Assembly (NCBI RefSeq): GCF_050937815.1
Contig: NZ_JACDIJ010000006.1
Span: 1-64,000, forward strand
Direction of reading: 5' to 3'
DNA length: 64,000 nt
Source: Treponema_C sp050937815
GTDB lineage: Bacteria > Spirochaetota > Spirochaetia > Treponematales > Treponemataceae
Below the pieces are notes generated by a model. It was not told the origin of the DNA and made no database searches. It saw only the letters and a list, made by a program, of their open reading frames with translations. Below, in pieces: positions 1-8,037 of this stretch. Position 1 is the stretch's first letter. Each line of letters begins with the position of its first letter. A program made the translations under genes and the position numbers.

Positions 1-118
1 AAGAGGTAGTATCTGTCTTACCGTTCATAAGTCCTCGTAAAAAGTTAATATAACGCACAGCACAGATGTAGGTAAGCGGATTATCCACGATGTCCGCTTT
101 GCAACCCGTATTCCCCAT
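1..118 (-). CDS. possible partial ORF at left edge
   Basis: A minus-strand reading frame is open from about 118 (ATG) to the left edge and encodes 39 residues, including the stretch VDNPLTYICAVRYINFLRG, which looks protein-like. The same frame stays open upstream into hairpin repeats, and part of the DNA (CGGATTATCC followed by CGATGT) is repeated near 531-546 in non-coding sequence. There is no Shine-Dalgarno before the ATG. It may be the end of a gene outside the window or a chance open frame in repeat DNA. Confidence 0.2.
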   Translation of the reverse strand, partial: MGNTGCKADIVDNPLTYICAVRYINFLRGLMNGKTDTTS

Positions 119-130
119 AGCTTTTACAAC

Positions 131-601
131 CTGCACACGGATGTGCAGAAAAGCCGTTAGTAATGAGTTTTGGGCAAAGCCCAAAACTTGAAGCATAAAA
201 TCACACACGGATGTGTGATTTTATGCCCATGGATGCCGGTAAAAGCTGCAAATACCCGATGTTTTAGGCGGTAAAATGCCGCACATAAAACATCTTGTTT
301 CAAGTCCCGGCACGGAGGTCGGAAAAGCCGTTAATAATCAGTTTTGAGCTATGCTCAAAACTGGAGTTCAAAACCGCACAGGACGTGCGGTTTTGAAACA
401 AACTCGAAGCATAAAACCGAGCAGGAAGCACGGTTTTATGCCATGTTCCCGTCCGGTTCACCTTTTCCCATACACTTTCCGACCCGTACACGGATGTGCA
501 GCTTTATGTCCGCCATGGACGGCGGAAAGGCCGATTATCCGCGATGTTTTGCAAAGCAAAACTCGTCGCATAAAACCGAGCAGGAAGCACGGTTTTATGC
601 C
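131..601. repeat. cluster of paired-hairpin repeats
   Basis: Several perfect inverted repeats lie side by side: 131-148, 166-188, 193-226, 339-363, 367-397, 409-441, 546-562 and 568-600. The recurring layout is a first hairpin with GTTTT...AAAAC arms, a 5-nt linker (TTGAA, TCGAA or TCGTC), and a second hairpin whose arms start GCA and end TGC. The stem sequences differ from copy to copy while pairing is kept. ACACGGATGTG occurs three times (at about 134, 205 and 488), and AAAGCCGTTA precedes two of the first hairpins. A looser dyad, GATGTTTTA/TAAAACATC, spans 258-294. No convincing gene is seen in 120-660. Confidence 0.75.
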
Positions 602-660
602 ATGTTCCCTTTTTAAACATTATATCCCATTTCTTCTAAAAAAACAAAGTTTTGGGGAAA

Positions 661-894
661 GTTTTTTTAATTTCTTTTAAGGAAGGGAAGAAGCGCTAGG
701 GGGCGAAGTGCCGCCGAAGGCGTACCGCCGTGCGCTTGGAGCTTGGGCTTTCGGCGGTATGGAGCGGATGCGGAAGCACGCAGCACCCGGCGGGGCGCTC
801 GCCCCGCAGCGCCCTTAAAAATCGGCATAATAAAATGACATATGCACAATCCGGTATACAGCCGGGTGTCGGTAATGCGAGTTTGCGGGCGGTA
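661..894. other. GC-rich non-coding block with hairpins
   Basis: This block is markedly richer in G and C than its surroundings. It contains a strong hairpin, GCGGGGC-GCTC-GCCCCGC (790-807). Two segments, CCGCCGAA (711-718) and TACCGCCG (723-730), can each pair with the overlapping target at 750-759, so they are mutually exclusive partners. Short open frames on both strands look like chance. It lies just after the stop codon of the DUF4153 gene (minus strand). Confidence 0.45.
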
Positions 895-2556
895 TCAGCG
901 GAAAATATAGCCCGAATAGCGGTAGAATCTAAAGTTTTGCGTATCTTCGTCATATTGGCAGTTTGCTTCAAGAATGTAGAGGCGGGCGTCCCCTGCGGGA
1001 ATGATAAAGGGTTCATCGTTATTCGGCATATTGAGCATAAAATCGGTAAGGTTGTATTTTTTTTCGTCCAAAACGTGGATGAGCTTTTCGCATTCAACGC
1101 CCGAATATTCGTAAAGCCGCTCTAAAGACGAATAGGAGGATATGTCGATTTTTGTGTTTCGGGCGATGTATTCAAAGGTTTTATAGCCGGAATCGGAAGG
1201 AGATGGGGTTTGAAACCCGAATTTTTCCTTAAAGTTTTTTTTGTGCGGCGCATATTCTTTTTGCATTTCGGAAGGAAGGGCGTTATAGGCGCTTTTTATG
1301 GCTTCTTTTTTTTCGTCGGGAATTTTGTCTATGACGGCTGCCGCGGGTACGGCAAAAACGCCGTCCGTATAATAGCCATAGCTGTGAAGGAGTTTTTCGA
1401 GCCTTCGGTGCTGTTCAAGGTCGGGAATGCGTTTTATGTGAAGGGGCGTGAGGGTTGAAACAAGGCAGAGGGCTGCAATCAGGATAAAAAATGTCGGCGC
1501 ATATTTTCCGTCTTTTATAAAGGTGAGGACGATAAAATACAAAACCGAAGCTATGTACAGCATTCCGGCTAAGCGCGCGCTTGTTAATCCGTACGCGTGG
1601 AAGCGTATGGCGACTGCGATAATTTGCGCGATTATGCAGGGTATGAGGACAAAGTTTGCGATTTTATAAAAAAGCGAAACCGCGCGGTTTTCGCGGCTTT
1701 GGAGCAAAAAATAAAAGGCGATGTAAAAAAAGCTTGCAAAGGATACAAAGGGGTTTATTTGGCCTGAAGGCATTTTTTGTTGTATGAGGATTTTCAGTAA
1801 ATATGCATATAAAATGAGCATAAGAAGGGCATAGAGGGGAAAAAGCGCATACAAAACGATTGCCCGAAACGAGCGCGGAACGGTGATGTTTTTTTCGTCG
1901 AGCTGCAATAGGGATAAAAAAACGGTAACCGCAACGACGGATTGCGAAAAGGTAAAAGAGATTATAAAATATTCGTCAAGGTTTATGGAAAAAATCAAAG
2001 TGTTGAAAGCAAAGCCGCAAAGGATAAGGCCTGCAAAAACGGCGAAGGCGGTAACTTCGGCAAAAAAGAAGGATGCAAAAATATGGGGAAAAATTACCTT
2101 TTTGTTCGATTCGCTTATGCACAAAAAAATGCAGAGGGCAAAGAGGGCGAATGAAAGCCCCCAAAAGGCGTAAAAGGTGTTTGGCGCGGGCGTATCGTTG
2201 AAGTTTTTCGTGAGGAAAAAAAAGGGAATCCACAAAAGAGCGGCGGCCGAAGCTGAAAAATCCGATATTTTTTTAGGCAGAGAAAAACGCAGGGCGGCAA
2301 GGTTTACCGCGCTTGTTGCAAAAAAACACAGGACGGAGGCTAACAGCGCTTGGAGGGGTATTGTTGAAGAACGGTATACAAGGGTGCCGTCGTCTGCAAT
2401 ATAGTTTTGTCTGAGAACAAAAACCGCTGTGTTTATAAAAATCAAAAAACCGAAAGAAACGGGATGAGGAAATCGTTTTACGCCGGACAGGATGTTTTTG
2501 AATCGGCGGGTAAGGGAGGCGGCAAAATCGGCTCTCGGCCTTTGGGGTGTACTCAT
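895..2556 (-). CDS. DUF4153-type polytopic membrane protein
   Basis: Encodes a 553-residue protein with about ten hydrophobic segments in the first ~375 residues and a soluble C-terminal domain from about 385. The segment LYALFPLYALLMLILYAYLLK, followed by PSG and later YGLTSARLAG, matches the pattern of the DUF4153 family of inner-membrane proteins, whose biochemical function is not settled. The ATG at 2556 has no Shine-Dalgarno. A near-consensus promoter ends 6 nt before it, which supports this start and suggests a leaderless message. It stands alone, with no operon partner visible. Confidence 0.75.
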   Translation of the reverse strand: MSTPQRPRADFAASLTRRFKNILSGVKRFPHPVSFGFLIFINTAVFVLRQNYIADDGTLVYRSSTIPLQALLASVLCFFATSAVNLAALRFSLPKKISDFSASAAALLWIPFFFLTKNFNDTPAPNTFYAFWGLSFALFALCIFLCISESNKKVIFPHIFASFFFAEVTAFAVFAGLILCGFAFNTLIFSINLDEYFIISFTFSQSVVAVTVFLSLLQLDEKNITVPRSFRAIVLYALFPLYALLMLILYAYLLKILIQQKMPSGQINPFVSFASFFYIAFYFLLQSRENRAVSLFYKIANFVLIPCIIAQIIAVAIRFHAYGLTSARLAGMLYIASVLYFIVLTFIKDGKYAPTFFILIAALCLVSTLTPLHIKRIPDLEQHRRLEKLLHSYGYYTDGVFAVPAAAVIDKIPDEKKEAIKSAYNALPSEMQKEYAPHKKNFKEKFGFQTPSPSDSGYKTFEYIARNTKIDISSYSSLERLYEYSGVECEKLIHVLDEKKYNLTDFMLNMPNNDEPFIIPAGDARLYILEANCQYDEDTQNFRFYRYSGYIFR

Positions 2557-2591
2557 GATTTTATTGTATGCGCTTTTATAAGCTTTGTCAA
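2557..2591 (-). promoter_or_regulatory. sigma-70 promoter, leaderless type
   Basis: On the minus strand TTGACA (2586-2591), a 17-nt spacer and TACAAT (2563-2568) end 6 nt before the ATG at 2556, so transcription should start at or next to the start codon. The rest of the 313-nt gap up to 2869 holds the aldolase promoter and no convincing gene. Confidence 0.7.
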
Positions 2592-2803
2592 AGGATGTTC
2601 GGCACGTGTGTTCGGTTTATGCGGCCGGCGGATATGTTTGACCGGCGACGTTCGACGGCTGTTTGCCGCGTGCTGCCGCTTGTCCGGTGCTGCCGATTTT
2701 TCCTGCTGTGTGCACTTTTACTCGGTACTTTTATTATTCGGTGCTGCCTTTGCCGCCGATGAACGTTTTTTAACATTTTTTTATTTAATTAGCGGCTGTA
2801 ATA

Positions 2804-2832
2804 TTGACTGCCGTCGATTTTTTACATATTAT
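2804..2832 (+). promoter_or_regulatory. promoter of the class II aldolase gene
   Basis: TTGACT (2804-2809), a 17-nt spacer and TATTAT (2827-2832) precede the aldolase gene. The predicted start of transcription near 2839 gives a leader of about 31 nt that contains the AAGGAG ribosome site at 2859-2864. Confidence 0.65.
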
Positions 2833-2869
2833 GTCGGAATATTACAGTCGGAACAACTAAGGAGTTTAT

Positions 2870-3733
2870 ATGCTGGTAAATATGAGCACAATACTTCGCA
2901 CGGCTCAAAAAAAGCATTTTGCCGTGCCTGCTTTTAATGTAAGCAGCAGTATGCTTTTAAGAGGAGTTATGGACGCATGTGAAGAAAAACAAGCGCCCGT
3001 AATCATTGCAATTCATCCCGATGAGCTTTCTTTTGTGGGCGGCAGTTTTATTGCCTGCGTTCGCGAAGAGGCGCATAAAGCTTCGATTCCCGTGTGCATT
3101 CACCTTGACCACGGCGCTTCGTTCGAGCAGATTATGTACGCGATCGGCTGCGGCTTTACGTCGGTAATGATAGATTCGTCCACTACGTCTTTTGAAGACA
3201 ATATTGCCGTAACGAAAAAGGTTGTGGAAGCCGCCCGTGCGGTAAACGTATCCGTTGAAGCCGAATTGGGAACAATCGGTGCGACCGGCAACGGCGGCGA
3301 GGCGGGAACCGAAAATATTATCTATACGAATCCTGCTGACGTTGTTGCTTTTGTAAAGGCAACAAAGGTTGATACCCTTGCAATTGCAATCGGTACCGCC
3401 CACGGTTTATATCCCAAAAGCAAAAAACCGAAACTCCGCCTCGATTTGTTAAAAGAAATTACCGCAAAAACGTCGATTCCCCTGGTTTTGCACGGCGGTT
3501 CGGACAATCCCGACGAAGAAATCGCCGAAGCGGTGCGTTTAGGTGTTGCCAAAATCAATATATCGAGCGATATAAAGTCGGCTTTTTACAAAAAATGCAG
3601 AGAAGTACTCGAAGATAAAACCCTTAGAGAACCGAATGCAATTTACCCGCCCTGTATCGAAGCGATGAAAAAAGTGATTTATCATAAAATCGAACTTTTT
3701 AACGCCGGCGATAAGGCGAAATATTATAAATAA
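2870..3733 (+). CDS. class II (zinc) ketose-bisphosphate aldolase family protein
   Basis: A 287-residue TIM-barrel aldolase of the fructose/tagatose-bisphosphate class II family (GatY/KbaY/Fba). HLDHGAS carries the catalytic Asp80 and zinc ligand His81; the other expected ligands are His179 (GTAHGLY) and His208 (LHGGSD). The usual N-terminal FNxxNxE element is altered to FNVSSSM, so the substrate may not be fructose 1,6-bisphosphate. The start is set by AAGGAG five bases upstream. It converges on pdxA with a 6-nt gap and no terminator between them. It probably cleaves a phosphorylated ketose or acid sugar to DHAP and an aldehyde; the exact substrate is unknown. Confidence 0.85.
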   Translation: MLVNMSTILRTAQKKHFAVPAFNVSSSMLLRGVMDACEEKQAPVIIAIHPDELSFVGGSFIACVREEAHKASIPVCIHLDHGASFEQIMYAIGCGFTSVMIDSSTTSFEDNIAVTKKVVEAARAVNVSVEAELGTIGATGNGGEAGTENIIYTNPADVVAFVKATKVDTLAIAIGTAHGLYPKSKKPKLRLDLLKEITAKTSIPLVLHGGSDNPDEEIAEAVRLGVAKINISSDIKSAFYKKCREVLEDKTLREPNAIYPPCIEAMKKVIYHKIELFNAGDKAKYYK

Positions 3734-3739
3734 AAAATA

Positions 3740-4738
3740 TTATACATAAAAATGCGGGGAATAGGCGGTGGCTATCCGTATGGCCTCTATCATACTGATC
3801 TCGCTTGCCTTTCCCGTTCCCGCTATATCGAATGCGGTTCCGTGGTCTACGGATGTGCGTAAAATCGGCATACCGCCGGTTACGGATACGGTGCGCTCAA
3901 AATCCAGTGTCTTTGCCGCAATGTGCCCCTGGTCATGGTACAGAGAAAGCACGCTGTTGAATTTTCCCTGCAATGCCAAATGGAATACCGAGTCTGCTCC
4001 TATAGGCCCGCATACTTTATAGCCTTCGGCGGTCAATTCATTTACGGCAGGTTCAACCTCGGTTACTTCTTCATTTCCGAAAAGACCGTGTTCCCCGCTG
4101 TGCGGATTTAAGCCTGCAACCGCCATGGTTCCCTCGGTTACGCCGAGACTGTTCAGCATCGCATAGCAGCGTTTAACGTAATCTTTTATGCGTTCTTTTT
4201 TTACCATATCGCAGGCGCATCGAAGCGATACGTGGCGCGTCAAAAAGAAAATCCGTAAACCGCGTACTTCAAACATCGTAAGCGGGTCTTTCGTCCCCGT
4301 AAGGTCTCCGAAAATTTCGGTATGTCCGATAAAGTTCACTCCGCCTGCCTTTAATGCTTCTTTGTTAATCGGCGTTGTTGCAACGGCAGCAACCTTTTTT
4401 TGCATGGCAAGCTCAATGCTTTTTTCTATATATTCAAAGGCGGCTTTTCCGCACATGCCGCTTACCTTGCCGAAAGCGAATTTACTCATATCGATATTAT
4501 CGATAGGAAACAAATTCAGTATACCCTGTTCATAGCGGCCGTCTTGGGGATTTTGTACTGTGTGAATGTGTAAGGGTAGTCCCGTAATGCGTATTGCCTG
4601 TTCCATAACGGCCGTGTCTCCGATTGCAAGGCAGCGCGCCGCACTTTGTGTTTGGGAATCGGCAAATGCTTTTGCAGCGATTTCAGGTCCTATTCCTGCG
4701 GGATCTCCTATCGGAACGGCTATAATCGGTTTTGTCAT
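3740..4738 (-). CDS. pdxA: PdxA-family 4-phospho-hydroxy-acid dehydrogenase
   Basis: A 332-residue member of the PdxA family (4-hydroxythreonine-4-phosphate dehydrogenase; NAD-dependent oxidation and decarboxylation). Visible motifs are PIGDPAGIGPE at the N-terminus, IGHTEIFGDLT and LSLYHDQGHIAAK with metal-binding His residues, and the C-terminal TSVDHGTAFDIAG signature. The start at 4738 is chosen because AAGGAG lies six bases upstream; an upstream in-frame ATG has no ribosome site. No other pyridoxal biosynthesis gene is nearby. PdxA2 paralogues act after DUF1537 kinases in D-threonate and erythronate catabolism, and a DUF1537 kinase lies at 52.2 kb, so that alternative role is possible. 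Confidence 0.88.
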   Translation of the reverse strand: MTKPIIAVPIGDPAGIGPEIAAKAFADSQTQSAARCLAIGDTAVMEQAIRITGLPLHIHTVQNPQDGRYEQGILNLFPIDNIDMSKFAFGKVSGMCGKAAFEYIEKSIELAMQKKVAAVATTPINKEALKAGGVNFIGHTEIFGDLTGTKDPLTMFEVRGLRIFFLTRHVSLRCACDMVKKERIKDYVKRCYAMLNSLGVTEGTMAVAGLNPHSGEHGLFGNEEVTEVEPAVNELTAEGYKVCGPIGADSVFHLALQGKFNSVLSLYHDQGHIAAKTLDFERTVSVTGGMPILRTSVDHGTAFDIAGTGKASEISMIEAIRIATAYSPHFYV

Positions 4739-4804
4739 ATATTTCTCCTTGATTTCCCGTTCGTTCAAATACATTCAATATTATTTTTTTGTACGATTAT
4801 GTTC

Positions 4805-4833
4805 AGTTTAAGTTTTTTCCTTTTGAGCGTCAA
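4805..4833 (-). promoter_or_regulatory. probable pdxA promoter
   Basis: On the minus strand TTGACG (4828-4833), a 17-nt spacer and TAAACT (4805-4810) lie about 70 nt upstream of the pdxA start, downstream of the rpsD terminator. Confidence 0.5.
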
Positions 4834-4874
4834 GTTTTTTAATGAGCGGATATTATACAGTGTAGTGAAAAAAG

Positions 4875-4921
4875 CAAAAAAAAAGGACTGCCCTTAAAGC
4901 TTTTGCTTTCCGGACAATCCC
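4875..4921 (-). terminator. rho-independent terminator of rpsD
   Basis: In the minus-strand RNA GGATTGTCC pairs over nine positions (two G-U) with GGGCAGTCC, encloses a small AAAGC/GCTTT inner stem, and is followed by a run of about nine U. It directly follows the rpsD stop. Confidence 0.8.
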
Positions 4922-4940
4922 GTTTGAAAAAAAGAAGCGC

Positions 4941-5555
4941 TTAGCGCGAGTAGTATTCAACCACGCTCTGGATGTGTCCGACGGGCTGAATATCGCCTGC
5001 TAAGGGCAGGGCATTTACCGTCGCCGAAAGGGCTTCGGTATCGACGGTGAGCCAGGAGCCTTTTGCACCCTGATTAACCGTCAAATTATGCCGGATAAGG
5101 TTTTGAATACCTTTTTTTTCTTTTGTCGTGATAACGTCGTTTACACTTACGCACATTGAGGGAATGTTCACGGGTTTACCGTTTATAAAAAAGTACGCAT
5201 GTGAAACCATTTGTCTTGCTTGTGCACGGCTGACGGCGAAACCCATTCTGTAAATCGTGTTATCCAAGCGCTGTTCCATTAAAGAAATCATGTTGTCGCT
5301 TGTAACGCCGTGCAGTCTGTTTGCCTTTTTAAACAAATTTCTAAACTGACGTTCCGAAATACCGTAAGCAAAGCGGAATTTCTGCTTTTCTTTTAATTGC
5401 TCTCCATAAACAGACGTTTTGCCCCGTTTTTTAAGGCCGCGTTCTTTTCCGGGACCGTTCGGCTTGCGGCTTAACAATTTATCGTACTTGGGGTTTCCGT
5501 AAATGTTTAAACCGAGCCTTCTGACTGTTTTTCCTTTAGGCTGTCTAATCGCCAT
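4941..5555 (-). CDS. rpsD: 30S ribosomal protein S4
   Basis: A 204-residue S4 protein, the usual length. It binds 16S rRNA early in small-subunit assembly. The N-terminal KTVRRLGLNIYGNPKYD region is followed by the S4 RNA-binding domain (about residues 90-155, with LDNTIYRMGFAVSRAQARQM). It lacks the N-terminal zinc-binding cysteines, so it is the zinc-independent form. The ribosome site GAGGTG precedes the ATG. It is monocistronic here, with its own consensus promoter and terminator, rather than inside the rpsM-rpsK-rpoA operon. Confidence 0.97.
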   Translation of the reverse strand: MAIRQPKGKTVRRLGLNIYGNPKYDKLLSRKPNGPGKERGLKKRGKTSVYGEQLKEKQKFRFAYGISERQFRNLFKKANRLHGVTSDNMISLMEQRLDNTIYRMGFAVSRAQARQMVSHAYFFINGKPVNIPSMCVSVNDVITTKEKKGIQNLIRHNLTVNQGAKGSWLTVDTEALSATVNALPLAGDIQPVGHIQSVVEYYSR

Positions 5556-5583
5556 GTTTCACCTCATAAAAAGATAGACTTTG

Positions 5584-5612
5584 ATTATACGGTAATGCGT
5601 TTTTTTTGTCAA
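5584..5612 (-). promoter_or_regulatory. consensus sigma-70 promoter of rpsD
   Basis: The minus strand reads TTGACA (5607-5612), a 17-nt spacer and TATAAT (5584-5589): a perfect match to the sigma-70 consensus. It gives a leader of about 20-25 nt, short for a ribosomal protein gene and leaving little room for S4 autoregulatory RNA. Confidence 0.85.
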
Positions 5613-5670
5613 GCAAGCGATTGACGGTGAGTGATTGTGAACAAGTGCCGATTGTATTTTATGTTTTACC

Positions 5671-7098
5671 CTAATAATCGAATTGCAGTTTTAAAACAAT
5701 TTCTCCACTTATTTTTTGTAAAGCGGTATTTTTCAGTATGCATTCGATATGGGTATCAGCACTTGTATGGAGTCTACAATTTTTCGGTGTAAAAACGAGG
5801 GTGGGGCTTACCTTTAGTTTAAAAGTATGTGTAAAAAATGCCGGGCTTTTTTGTTTTGCGGGCGTATAGGTACAAGACGCATACACAGTACTTTTGCAGC
5901 GAACCGTATCGGAAAACATAAGGGCTATTGCAGCGCTATGGGTCGTTTCGATTTTTGTAAGTACGGCCCTTGATTTTAAGTCCAATACACAAGCTGCGCT
6001 GCCCTTCCATCGGCAGTTTACATTTGTAAAAAGGGGATAGGTGCAGTCTATACGGAATTCCGGTGTTAAAAAACCGTATTTTTGCGGACTGTAAATATCG
6101 ACAGGCGAATACGATATGTGCAATGTACATACCGACATGTCCGTTTTTAGCGCCGCTTCCGTTTTTATCGACATTTTCCATGCGTTTTTTTTAAAAGGAA
6201 ATGTTCCGCTTTCTTCATACCGCAGCCCGATTGAAGTTCCCGCGCGTAAGAATTTTACGGCTGAATCGGAAACAGGGATAGTAACGGCGGGATTAAAAAA
6301 AAGTTTTATACGGTCCGTTTCAAACGTTCCGTTTTGTTTTAAAAACCTGTGCGAACAAAAAAAAGCGCCGCCGGTATACGACAAAAGATTAAATTGCAGT
6401 GCCGTATGGGTTTTTACAAAATAAGCGGGTTTTCCGTAGGGACTTTCCGCAATGCCGCTTGTAAGAGAAAACCGATTTTGCAAGAATTTTACCGCCAATT
6501 CCTGTATAATGCCGTTTGTATAAAAAGAAGCAAAGGGAGGGTACGGATAAAACCATGTGTTATTGTGCTTTGCTTCAATCCGCGTTCTTTTCCATAAACA
6601 TGTCCATTGCAATTGAATGTCGGATTTAAAATACCGGTGTGAGGTACGAACTTTAAACGGGAATATACATCCTGCTCCGCTCGATAAAATAAAGGGCGGC
6701 TTTTTTGGGTTTATGCCGTCAAATTCCGTAAAAAATAAAAGTTTTCCTCCGGGAAATGCACATTCGAATGCAAGTGCCGCAGGTAAAAGGTTTTTTGTAT
6801 GCGTTTTTGCCGTAAACACGGGCTTCGTTTCGGTGTATTTTGCTAAGGGCTGAGGAAACGCCGGTGCCGGTGTTATAAAATCGCCCCATAAACCGCCCGC
6901 CGATACATTGCCCGCCCGGATTGTCAGCGTATCGAAAAAACTGCATGTGCATGCAAAAACGCTGTTTTTAGGCGAACATGCGGGTATCCGCATTTTTACC
7001 GAAAAGCGGATGTCCCGTACCGCCGGTTTTTGCACCGGTTTTCCGCATATGTGCATGCACAGGGTACAAAAAATAAAAAAAGAGAGTATGTGTTTCAT
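5671..7098 (-). CDS. exported protein, probable outer-membrane beta-barrel
   Basis: A 475-residue protein I do not recognise by family. Residues 1-19 form a signal peptide (basic start, hydrophobic core, ending HICG/K). The rest is rich in alternating aromatic and hydrophobic stretches typical of beta strands and ends in LKLQFDY, a terminal aromatic residue as in many outer-membrane barrel proteins. It is unusually rich in Cys for an exported protein. The start at 7098 has only a weak purine-rich site (AGAGAG) and a possible -10 box (TATAAG, 7106-7111) 7 nt upstream. Function unknown. Confidence 0.65.
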   Translation of the reverse strand: MKHILSFFIFCTLCMHICGKPVQKPAVRDIRFSVKMRIPACSPKNSVFACTCSFFDTLTIRAGNVSAGGLWGDFITPAPAFPQPLAKYTETKPVFTAKTHTKNLLPAALAFECAFPGGKLLFFTEFDGINPKKPPFILSSGAGCIFPFKVRTSHRYFKSDIQLQWTCLWKRTRIEAKHNNTWFYPYPPFASFYTNGIIQELAVKFLQNRFSLTSGIAESPYGKPAYFVKTHTALQFNLLSYTGGAFFCSHRFLKQNGTFETDRIKLFFNPAVTIPVSDSAVKFLRAGTSIGLRYEESGTFPFKKNAWKMSIKTEAALKTDMSVCTLHISYSPVDIYSPQKYGFLTPEFRIDCTYPLFTNVNCRWKGSAACVLDLKSRAVLTKIETTHSAAIALMFSDTVRCKSTVYASCTYTPAKQKSPAFFTHTFKLKVSPTLVFTPKNCRLHTSADTHIECILKNTALQKISGEIVLKLQFDY

Positions 7099-7181
7099 AC
7101 TCTCTCTTATAGGCTTAATTTATGAATTTTTAAGACTTTTTTAGGGTTTTTCTTAAAATATTTTCAACCCTTTCCAAAATG

Positions 7182-8030
7182 TTACCGTAAGGGTTTTGAA
7201 GAATTGGTAACATAGCTTTGGGTGGTGCTGAAATGATCGATCAATTTTATTCTGCTGTTCCAATATTCGGCTTCGCTTTCGGTGGTATAGGGACCCACTC
7301 TCAAGCGGTAATAGGTTTTTCCGCTTTTATCCTGATGAGTAAATACTTCTGCCGGAATTTTTTCGTCGGCTAAAATGCTGCGGGCATGTTCGGCATTATC
7401 TTTATGTGTAAAAGATGCGGCTTGTACCCAATAACGATCCGCCGGTGCTGCCGGTTTTACCGGTTTTGTCTGTACCGGTGTTTTTGCAGCGGTCTTTTTT
7501 GTTTGGGCGGCAGGCTTTTTGGGAGGAGCGGCTTGAACCGCAGGTTTTTTAGGAGCGGGCGTTTCAATCGGAACCACCGTTTTTACGTCCTGTGCGGCTT
7601 CCGTTCCCGGCGGTGTTTCGATAGGGCGTTGTTCGGGAAATTTTGAAGCACCGGTAATATCGATTGTCGTAACCGTATCCTTTGTATATACGGTGGTATT
7701 ATTACTGATAACCGTAAGGTCGCTGCTTTGCAAGGGTACGGAAGCTGCGCCTGTCGATGTTCCCGTATCGGCAATTAGGGGTTGCGGCGGCACGGGGGAT
7801 ATCGGGTTTTCTGCCGGCTGTGCCTGTGTTTCTTTTTTAGGAGCTTCCGTAAAAACCGACCCTGCGGCTTGGGGGGTAAGAATCCATGTGTTTTCGTTTT
7901 GTGCTTGGATGGGACCCGATGCCGAATTCAAAGGTTTTTGCGGCTGATACAAAAAAACGGCGGTGCCTATAACAATCAATAAAAAGATACCTACCGCAGC
8001 GCTTACCCATAATATTCGTTTTTCTTCCAT
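7182..8030 (-). CDS. SPOR-domain membrane protein
   Basis: A 282-residue bitopic protein: one transmembrane helix at about residues 8-28, a long Pro/Ala/Lys/Thr-rich linker (about 35-195), and a C-terminal SPOR domain (about 200-275, beginning YWVQAASF and containing YRLRVGPY). SPOR domains bind denuded peptidoglycan glycan strands at division sites, so a role at the septum or in cell-wall remodelling is likely. It lies 7 nt downstream of coaE in the polA-coaE transcription unit. The start has only a weak AAGGA located inside the coaE stop region, suggesting translational coupling. Confidence 0.8.
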   Translation of the reverse strand: MEEKRILWVSAAVGIFLLIVIGTAVFLYQPQKPLNSASGPIQAQNENTWILTPQAAGSVFTEAPKKETQAQPAENPISPVPPQPLIADTGTSTGAASVPLQSSDLTVISNNTTVYTKDTVTTIDITGASKFPEQRPIETPPGTEAAQDVKTVVPIETPAPKKPAVQAAPPKKPAAQTKKTAAKTPVQTKPVKPAAPADRYWVQAASFTHKDNAEHARSILADEKIPAEVFTHQDKSGKTYYRLRVGPYTTESEAEYWNSRIKLIDHFSTTQSYVTNSSKPLR

Positions 8031-8037
8031 AAAAATA

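Noticed and set aside
131..601. CRISPR array
   Set aside because: The repeats are palindromic with variable stems and uneven spacing; there is no constant repeat with unique spacers and no cas gene.
344..680. Two overlapping plus-strand open frames of 90 and 109 codons
   Set aside because: They lie on the hairpin repeats; both share repeated DNA, have no ribosome site, and are open only because the palindromes lack stops.
730..1125. Open frames on both strands over the GC-rich block and the end of the DUF4153 gene
   Set aside because: They are shadows of the DUF4153 coding region or low-information GC-rich sequence without ribosome sites.
2407..2937. 176-codon plus-strand frame across the 2.5-2.9 kb gap
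   Set aside because: It starts inside the DUF4153 gene, crosses a good promoter and the aldolase start, and has a Cys/Phe-rich composition typical of antisense translation.
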